Source: Cylicocyclus nassatus
Taxonomy: Eukaryota; Nematoda; Chromadorea; Rhabditida; Strongylidae
Assembly: GCA_958299035.1 (NCBI GenBank)
Contig: CATQJL010000223.1
Coordinates: forward strand, 12,944,293 to 13,008,292
DNA length: 64,000 bases
Direction: 5' to 3'
The notes beneath the pieces are model-generated. The model saw only the letters and a list, made by a program, of their open reading frames with translations, did not search any database and was not told the DNA's origin. Within the stretch, counting starts at the first letter, position 1. Every line of letters starts with the position of its first letter. Below are positions 57,258 to 64,000 of this stretch, one piece after another. The position numbers and the translations under genes are program-made.

Positions 57258-58229
57258 TAACAACTCATTTTATTCAAAATGCACATTCAATTTTTGGCTT
57301 TAAAAAACGCTCATAACTTCTCGTCTGTAAACGTTCTGCAGATAAGGAAGACAATTTTGGAATCAGCGTTTTATGCGCCTTAATATGGTATACATCTCAT
57401 TTGGAAAGGCCACTTCGACTAGATAAGCTTTCCTTGTAAGCTTATTAACTACTATTGACCCATTCCTGAATAATCCACTCAAACGGGAGCAGTAGAGCTT
57501 ATTTCAATCCTAATTAAAAGGGAGATCTCACCTGAAGACGTGAGCGGGGCGGGTAAATCTTCGCTGGTAAGATTAGTGGATGCTGTAGTGGATAGGGAGG
57601 AGGAAAGGGGGGGGGGGAGGGGGTTGGGAGAGGTAAGGAGGCGGAGAAAGTAAAAAGAACGTAGGAAGTAGAAAACGTCTGTCTCACCTTAGCATAGGAA
57701 AATTTGGCGGGTAAGTGACTATATGTGATTAAAACGGGAGCCGCGAGGACATCTACAACAAACCATCTCCTATACATGCAAGAGGTGCGCACTTGTTTAG
57801 GATGTCTGCAAGGGACCTCCAGCACATCGTGCAAGAATGTGGCCGGAACGCTAGCAAGTTTACGGTTAGAATCACTTTGCAGTTAAGAGATAAGTGTCAA
57901 GATAAAGGCAGCTGCTATAGTCTTCGATAAAGTGTAGCGGCTCCTTCGATTTTGATAGATCTGCAACAAATAGTTCAAAAATTAGATACTGGGCGTTACT
58001 GGTTCGCGTGTCCTAACTGTTCCTCGGTTTCTGTAGCGAATCGGCCATGGTGCTTGTTAGACATTCTGACCATTTGCAGGACTATCCACTGCGCTCGCAT
58101 TGCTTATGCATAAGCGCATACTTTTGTTAGATAATGGAAGCATGGCAAGTTTCGCTTATGGAAAGTGCGCTCACAAAGATTGAACGATCGTAGCCTAGAT
58201 CAAGCGGCGACTAAAATCGTATATCACAT

Positions 58230-59010
58230 GCATAGATGCGATAGGGGGAGCAGATTACCCTTTCGGTAAAGGTGGTTTCGGTTGTTTCCGACCTAGAAAA
58301 GTGAAGGGGTAACTGAGCCTTGAGGTAAGTGGACGTAAGCTCACATGCCGAGTGAGACTGGGGTGTGCAAAAAAGGAAAACTAAGTGGTACAGAGGTGTG
58401 ATATGCAGAATTTTTAATGCTTTGGTATTGAATTTCATTGAACAAAGACTTTTTGGTTCGAGAAAGCTTTATGCCTCATCAATCGACTTACCATTCGAAA
58501 GCTTGGAACATGTAGATTTATGTATACCGTCTTTTTTCAGCTCTTCTGTGACTGCACATAAAAAATTTTTATCTAGCTTCAGCAGCAGCTGATCTTATGC
58601 GATCACTTTACGCTTTATTTCTAAAAGGAAGAGGGAAGCTAGAAAAAAAAGAGACTGCCTATTTTTGCTGGCAAATGCTATGTAACACAGTCAGACAATT
58701 AGGCTTTTTCTTTCATTGTTCTCTAAAAATTTCCTCACAAAAACACGCATGTTTATAGAAATGCCATGTATCTCCGAGTAGAGGGACGCTAGGAAAAAAG
58801 AACCGGTTACTTTGAAGCCCGGCTTTGTGAGCTTTCTGACGGCATTCAGTTTGTTAGATGAAATAACTCGTATCTCTTCAAAAATGGTGTGGAGATATCT
58901 ACTATTAGCCTCCTCCACGCCTTTCTCTCAATAACTTGGCTTTCATGGGCCGCTGGAGCAAGACTTAGACTTTATTGGAGCCATACCTTCGATAGTCAAG
59001 AGATGGAGGC
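58230..59010. repeat. Diverged single copy of the 36032 family
   Basis: Starts ATAGATGCGATAGGGGGAG and carries the internal landmarks of the 0.5 kb unit (ATGGTGTGGAGATATCTACT, GCTGGAGCAAGACTT). It lacks the second unit. Confidence 0.55.
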
Positions 59011-61711
59011 TGAAAAGTGATGGTTGTTTGAGTTCCTGCCCCTATAAAAAGTGAAGGTTGTTTCAGAAAAATAGATGGAAATTTAGAAATATGAATTAAA
59101 CCAAGAAACTTGAAAAATTCATATAAAGCAGAGGCTAGCACATCAGCAAATTTGAAACCTTAATTTGGTGGTTTCCTACGCACAGTTTCGTCTTCAGAAT
59201 CGCTGGTTGAATTGAATGGCACAAGAACAAAATTGTTTTTCAATTGAAAAAAAGCGCTGTTTAGCTGTGGCGGTAGTCGGAGGTGCCCTATCTGCCCCCC
59301 CCCCAACAAAGGGAGGGACCGTAATCAGGCTGTTCGTGTAGGGACCCGAGCGCGCTTTCCCCACGGTCCTTCAAACTTTCATGCCCCGTCTCAGTGGATC
59401 CCGCCAGTACTCAACAGCTGAATTTCCGCTAATTCGAAGACTGCTTTTCTGATATCAAGCTCCTGCCACAGCCACTTGTCGCCTGTTGAGTCGTTCCACT
59501 TCATCATTGGCATGATGTCGCTTCATCCGTCCACGGCTAATCTCTTCTGACATCTGTCATATACACCACTACATTGTTTCTGCTCTTGTACCTCCAGTAG
59601 TGCCATGAAACTTCTTGTTTCCATAAGTGTTCGAATAAACTGATGGAATATGTAAGTCAAGAAGTGCTCAAGTCTCGCATTTTTTAGCCATTCCTTTACA
59701 AATTGGTGCATAGGTTTCATATTTTCATGTCATTTACTTTGCAGTACTCACTGGATATCTTCACGTGTGAAAAATCAGTGCAAAATTCAGTCCAGTCTTG
59801 ATTAATCTCAACAAAACTTGAAACTCCTACGCGTAATTACAAACATCGTATCAGCTTTGATTTTTGTTGCTTGGTGTTTTCCGTCGACCTTTGTACTCAC
59901 GCGTAGGAGTTCCTAATTCTGTTAGGAATGAACAAAATTGGCCTGAATTTCCGCACTAATTTTCGACAGGAGGTTATAAAATTTTAAAGACGTAATGATC
60001 ATTTTCATGGCGACTAATCTGTGATTTTGATCCTGCCAGGGAAAACAGACTCAAATAGCTTCAAGCGACCTCCGATTCCAAAACCCTTTACTAGTCATCT
60101 TCAAACAATGGAGTGTCAATCAGAACCCACAAGTTCTGATTATTTTGATTACACTTGCGATGGGTTTATAGTAGTAAAATTTCACAAAAGGTATTCTATC
60201 GGCATTTGAAGAGATTACCGTGAGTTGGTAGAGCGATACTCTCGTTTGATAGGAAGGTAGCACCTCAAACCGCCTTTAGCAACATGTAAGATTCATAGCT
60301 TTGGCTTGATGTTACTTAACGTTGATACTCTGTTCCGGAATGAAGCTATGAACTTAGCGACAAATTTGAAATCAGCGCTGAGATCACATCCCCCTGATTG
60401 CAAGCATGTGTCTAGGTCAAGTCACTGCTCTAAATTTGCAAACCATACTGCAATCCTTTCTGATCAACCATGGAGTCTTACTTTGCAGTAAAGAGTAAGT
60501 CTAATCCGCACCGCGCAAAAAAGGTCTATTGATTTTGATCGCAGCAGACGCAACGTTCTTTTCTACCCATGTTCTATTTTCTCTAACGATAGGAAACGGA
60601 GAATCAATGAAGGAGACAAATTTTAGCCTGTTTGGACATACACCTGTCTTTACTGCACAGATCTTTACCTTACTGCCTGCTCAAATTCCAATGTTCAATT
60701 CATGGTTATGATGAAAGTAGACTGATTTTCCCTTTACCATCAGACACAGAGTCATATGAGGCAAACTGATGAATTTGCTTGACAACTACTTAGGCGCCGA
60801 AAAAACGTTTGTTAACAATTCCCAACTTCTTTCATGCTCAATGTGAGTATAAAATGTACGCGTCGCCTTTGAGTCGTACTGAGCCGAATAGAAGGGCGGC
60901 GGGCCGGTGCTAGCCAAGTTTATAATTGTCTTAGAAAGATATTATAAAGAGCAAGTTTCTCAGATAGTAAGACTACCCTACGTAAACAAAGATAAAATTC
61001 TAATTTTCTATGTAACGGCCTTGCTGACAGTCAATTGATTTCGACGCAAGACGGAAATTAGTATGTTAACTAAGGCAACGCTAGACTGCTTCAAGTCACA
61101 GAACGTCTCAATGACCTTCCACCGTGGATCTGCAGCGCAGAAAAGAATTTTCTGCCAGAACACTTGTGCGACTCCTCAAATCTTTGAAGCAGATGCTTTT
61201 AAGCAATTCCCCGACAAATTCACTTAGAAGAATTTACTGAGCCTTCGTGGAAACAAACGAATTAGATCAGCATATGATACATATAAAATGAGAACAAATT
61301 GTCAGGATCAAGTTTGAAAATTCAGGAAATCCTCTCTTTCGGTTCCATGATTACGACCGAACTTCCGCGAATTACTACCATTCCAAGAGACACAGGATCA
61401 CCGTTTTTTGGGGTATTCAATAGCGTCCTGAATTGTAGATTTATGCAAATCTAGACAAACTGACTCATGCTCCGTCTTTAAAACGGTGTGATATTCGCTT
61501 TCAGTCAGTTAGTCTTTCAAAAGGCTCACGAAAACCTTTAGTCTATTCCGGGTCTGGTTAAAAAAAGAAGTTTGGAGTATGAGGGCTCCAAATCTTTCAG
61601 GTCACATAGGCTGTCATTACATGTGATTACGCCGTTTGATTTGTAAACTAGAAAATAGCTGATATGTAGACTGAATGAAAGCTTCAAGGAATTGGATGGA
61701 CTGGCTGAAGT
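59011..61711. other. Gene-poor stretch
   Basis: No convincing gene. A minus-strand frame at 59523-59720 (KEWLKNARLEHFLTYIF…) and its continuation near 59400-59520 look codon-like and may be a decayed transposase, but I do not recognise the family. An imperfect 15 bp inverted repeat (ACTCCTACGCGT) lies at 59820-59834 / 59899-59913. Confidence 0.35.
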
Positions 61712-63143
61712 CAGGGCCCGGCGGGCGTGGCGCTTTCACAAGCTGGATATCGTTTTTGGCCCGAAAAAGCAAAGGGGAAGTCGTTTTTTGGGGTCCGGGG
61801 CGGAGCCCCGGAAAAAAATTGGTCATGCTCGCTGCTTATCTTAACATGTTATGTCCCTCAACAGGCGAACACTGGAGTTCGCGCGCGTGGAACCGCGCCG
61901 TCGCTAACTGCCGCACGCGCGACGTCGCTCAAACAATGCTGTTTGTAACGCATAAATGACGAGTTCTCAATGTATGCGTAACGATATGGCACCAAAATTT
62001 GTAAGCGAACGGAGAGAGGCTAATGGAAACAAAGTATGAAAAATCATGAAAAACTTATGTGAACGGAACGAGTAATAAGCATTTTTTCCGAAAATTTTGT
62101 AAAATTGGTAAATGAAGATGCGCATTCAATTGGCTCGTTTGCAACGCGCAGATGACGATATGCTACGAAACTTGGTACATACGTGGACACAAGCCTGTAA
62201 GAGATTACTTAGGAGTTTCATTGAAAAATTATGTGACTGAAGGTTGTAGCAAGGTTTTTTCTGAAAATTTCCCACTATCAAGAAAATGGAAAAATGGCTC
62301 GTTTGCAACGCAGAGGTGACGAAATTGCGCGGGATTTGGTGTGTATATGCGCAGTAGGACTAAGTAACAAAGTATGAAAAATTATGAGAAACTTATGTGA
62401 ATTTAAAAAATGGTAAGTGTTTTTCGAAATTAGGTGGCTCCCGCGCCACCTGGGAGCCACCTGGGGTGGCTCCCTGCTTTCCTTCACATAATTTCCCGGA
62501 TTTCTTTACATAAATGTGGCGTAGGTCGAGAGTATTACTACATGTTCAAATCCGCTTCCAAAACCACCAAGGCACCGCTTCGATACAGCCCCAAATAGGG
62601 TTCACAGCGTTATGGTCGGCCTCGGAAAGCGCGCTCCAATCGCAATCGGTGCACCTTGCACAGACGACGCGGAAACTTTGAGAAATTGACTTTTTGCTAG
62701 GTTACTGATCGCTGATTGAAGCAATCTTCTCAGTCTTCAACCGATTGCTTCTTCGATAAGCCCTACAAGGGCTCAGAAGGCTCAGCGATCATATTTGATC
62801 GTAATGTTCTATGCAAAAAATTGTTTTTGTAATCGTATTTTTTCAGTTTTCGCAATATGGTCAAGTTTTCCGTACTTTCGCTCTTTTGGGTCGTTAGTAA
62901 TAAGTCGTTAGTAAGTGTAATTTTTGACCATCCTCTCAAACGATGACCCGGGCTGGACCAGGAAAGCCAGGTAGTACTACTATAATAAGCGCTGAGGCCG
63001 CCCATCTTATTATTTGTGTATATCTGTTTGTCAGGGACTTACGGGGGCCAAAAATAGGGTCAAAGGAGAAGTCGTGAGAAATTTTGGCTTCAAAGGGGAT
63101 ATCGTTTTCAAAATTCTGAAATGCCACCTCCTGCCGGGCCCTG
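61712..63143. mobile_element. hAT-type element, 8 bp duplication gctgaagt
   Basis: Ends CAGGGCCCGGCGGG / CTGCCGGGCCCTG, with the 8 bp duplication GCTGAAGT at 61704-61711 and 63144-63151. 1,432 bp with no intact transposase frame, so non-autonomous or decayed. Sub-terminal segments also mirror each other (GATATCGTTTT, AAGTCGT). Confidence 0.85.
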
Positions 63144-63249
63144 GCTGAAGTCCTAGATTCCGTAAAAACAATGGGCCATTCTCGTTAGAACCATCTCTTG
63201 ACTCACTTCAAAGCCAAAAATGTTGACAGACAGAACTCTAACCTCGAAC

Positions 63250-64000
63250 TATAACCATGTTCATGAAAGGATCGAAGCCTCTAAGGCTTTGGCCATACTT
63301 TGCCCGTGTTGCCGATGTTTCCAGTGTTACTCGTGTTACCACCTTTATTGCTGTTGATTCTCGAAATGATCGCCAGTACAGTTTCATTCTTGAACGCAGT
63401 CTCACTGAGTGGTGAGTATACAGAACCTGAGACGATCCTACTGCAATAATAATACCATGCAAGAAACCTGCTTCAAAAAAGTTCTTTTTCTTTTTTCTTT
63501 CAGTTTTTCTTAGTTCAGTTTCAAAAGTTTTTTTTTTCAAAGAAGGGAATGTGCTCCTTTCTCACATACGGCCGCGAAAATGATGATACGTCCGAGGACA
63601 AAGTTTTTTGAAGTTCGATCAAGGCGTCCAAAACGTTAGCCAGTACGTTAGAGCTCATTGTGCTACATATCAAACAATATGATTATATTTGTGTCATAAA
63701 AACTTTTTGAAGCAAGTTTCTAGCATGGTATTATTATTGCAGTATGATCGCCTCAGGTCCTGTATACTCACCACTCAGTGAGGTTGCGTTCAAGAATGAA
63801 ACTGTACTGGCGATCATTTCGAGAATCAACAGCAATAAAGGTGGTAACACGAGTAACACTGGAAACATCGGCAACACCGGTAACTCTGGTAACATCGGCA
63901 ACACGGGCAAAGTATGGCCAAAGCCTAAGAACACCTGATACACGACGATTACCATTGAGCTTCAAGTCCATCTCCTTATCCATATACTTCTTCAACTCTG
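63250..64000 (-). CDS. snr-7: Sm-G protein (SNRPG/SNR-7-like), partial, split by a fold-back element
   Basis: Core spliceosomal snRNP protein G. The upstream exon (63925-64000, running off the window) gives LKKYMDKEMDLKLNGNRRVS then GVL; the downstream piece (63250-63280) gives RGFDPFMNMVI. Together they match the Sm1 motif of Sm-G across a 644 bp gap. The gap is the fold-back element at 63286-63924 plus one copy of its 5 bp duplication. Joined, the frame is perfect. After MVI comes a poor donor-like GTTCGA, and I did not find the exon for the C-terminal Sm2 half to the left, where a hAT element is inserted. It is therefore open whether this is a working gene with an unusual intron or an interrupted copy. 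The N-terminal residues lie beyond 64000. Confidence 0.75.
63286..63924. mobile_element. Fold-back element inserted in the Sm-G coding sequence
   Basis: Long inverted arms start GCTTTGGCCATACTTTGCCC and end with its inverse, flanked by the 5 bp duplication ctaag (63281-63285, 63925-63929). The arms hold short tandem units (GGCAACACCGGTAACTCTGG type), one set more in the right arm. This structure is typical of FB-like elements. In the right arm the repeats read as GNTGNS on the plus strand, but that is a repeat artefact. Confidence 0.8.

Larger units (their letters stand above)
56680..57445. repeat. Palindromic family M3, copy 3, with a nested insertion
   Basis: The left arm at 56680-56840 (TTGGTCGAAGTGGCC … CGAGAAGTTATGAGCG) is mirrored at 57300-57445. 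Between the arms sits a 223 bp element with a 28 bp perfect inverted repeat at its ends (57035-57257). Confidence 0.65.

Noticed and set aside
60212..60290. tRNA-like GAGTTGGTAGAGCGAT
   Set aside because: Only the D-arm-like piece is present; no matching acceptor, anticodon or T arm.
63744..63938. Plus-strand frame with GNTGNS repeats, also open in the inverted left copy
   Set aside because: It lies wholly in the tandem-repeat arms of the fold-back element that interrupts Sm-G; the symmetry explains both frames.

Overview
The window looks like a repeat-rich piece of a nematode nuclear genome, probably Rhabditina. The signs are many short introns with TTTCAG-like acceptors, a Tc1-type transposon terminus, and an envelope-bearing BEL/Pao retroelement with a tRNA-Gly-like primer site of the kind known from Caenorhabditis. 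A fragment encoding the Sm-G protein also reads very like C. elegans SNR-7. The species cannot be named from the sequence alone.

Left part (1-28.6 kb, minus strand): one long ABCA-subfamily ABC transporter gene. I could place 32 exons from the ATG at 28592 down to 119. They encode the first membrane domain, the whole first nucleotide-binding domain and most of the second membrane domain. The second nucleotide-binding domain lies beyond the left edge. Every exon junction is phase-compatible except exon 4 to exon 5. The introns are packed with transposons: four copies of a ~170 bp MITE, solo-LTR-like blocks, a mariner-type MITE, a palindromic Helitron-like element and other fold-backs.

The intron between exons 10 and 11 holds a complete 9,368 bp BEL/Pao endogenous retrovirus (13788-23155) in the same orientation as the host gene. 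Its two 140 bp LTRs are identical and are flanked by the 5 bp duplication gctag. It has a tRNA-Gly primer site, a structured leader with a consensus splice donor, and one uninterrupted 2,615-codon gag-protease-RT-RNaseH-integrase-envelope frame. The envelope part is a phlebovirus-G2-like class II fusion glycoprotein. Between env and the 3' LTR lies a separate 148-codon frame coding for a coiled coil plus three CCHC knuckles, like a second small nucleocapsid.

Middle and right parts (28.6-63.2 kb): I see no convincing host gene. The space is occupied by fold-back and inverted-repeat families, tandem 0.5 kb units, three Helitron-like elements in the whole window, two hAT-type elements with clean 8 bp duplications, mariner-type MITEs, a BEL/Pao pol relic, and three copies of a hammerhead-like RNA motif. 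Long G/C homopolymers are unusually frequent.

Right edge (63.2-64 kb, minus strand): part of an Sm-G (snr-7-like) gene is split by a 639 bp fold-back element with a 5 bp duplication. Removing the element plus one duplication restores the Sm-G reading frame exactly, and the removed segment would start with GC and end with AG.
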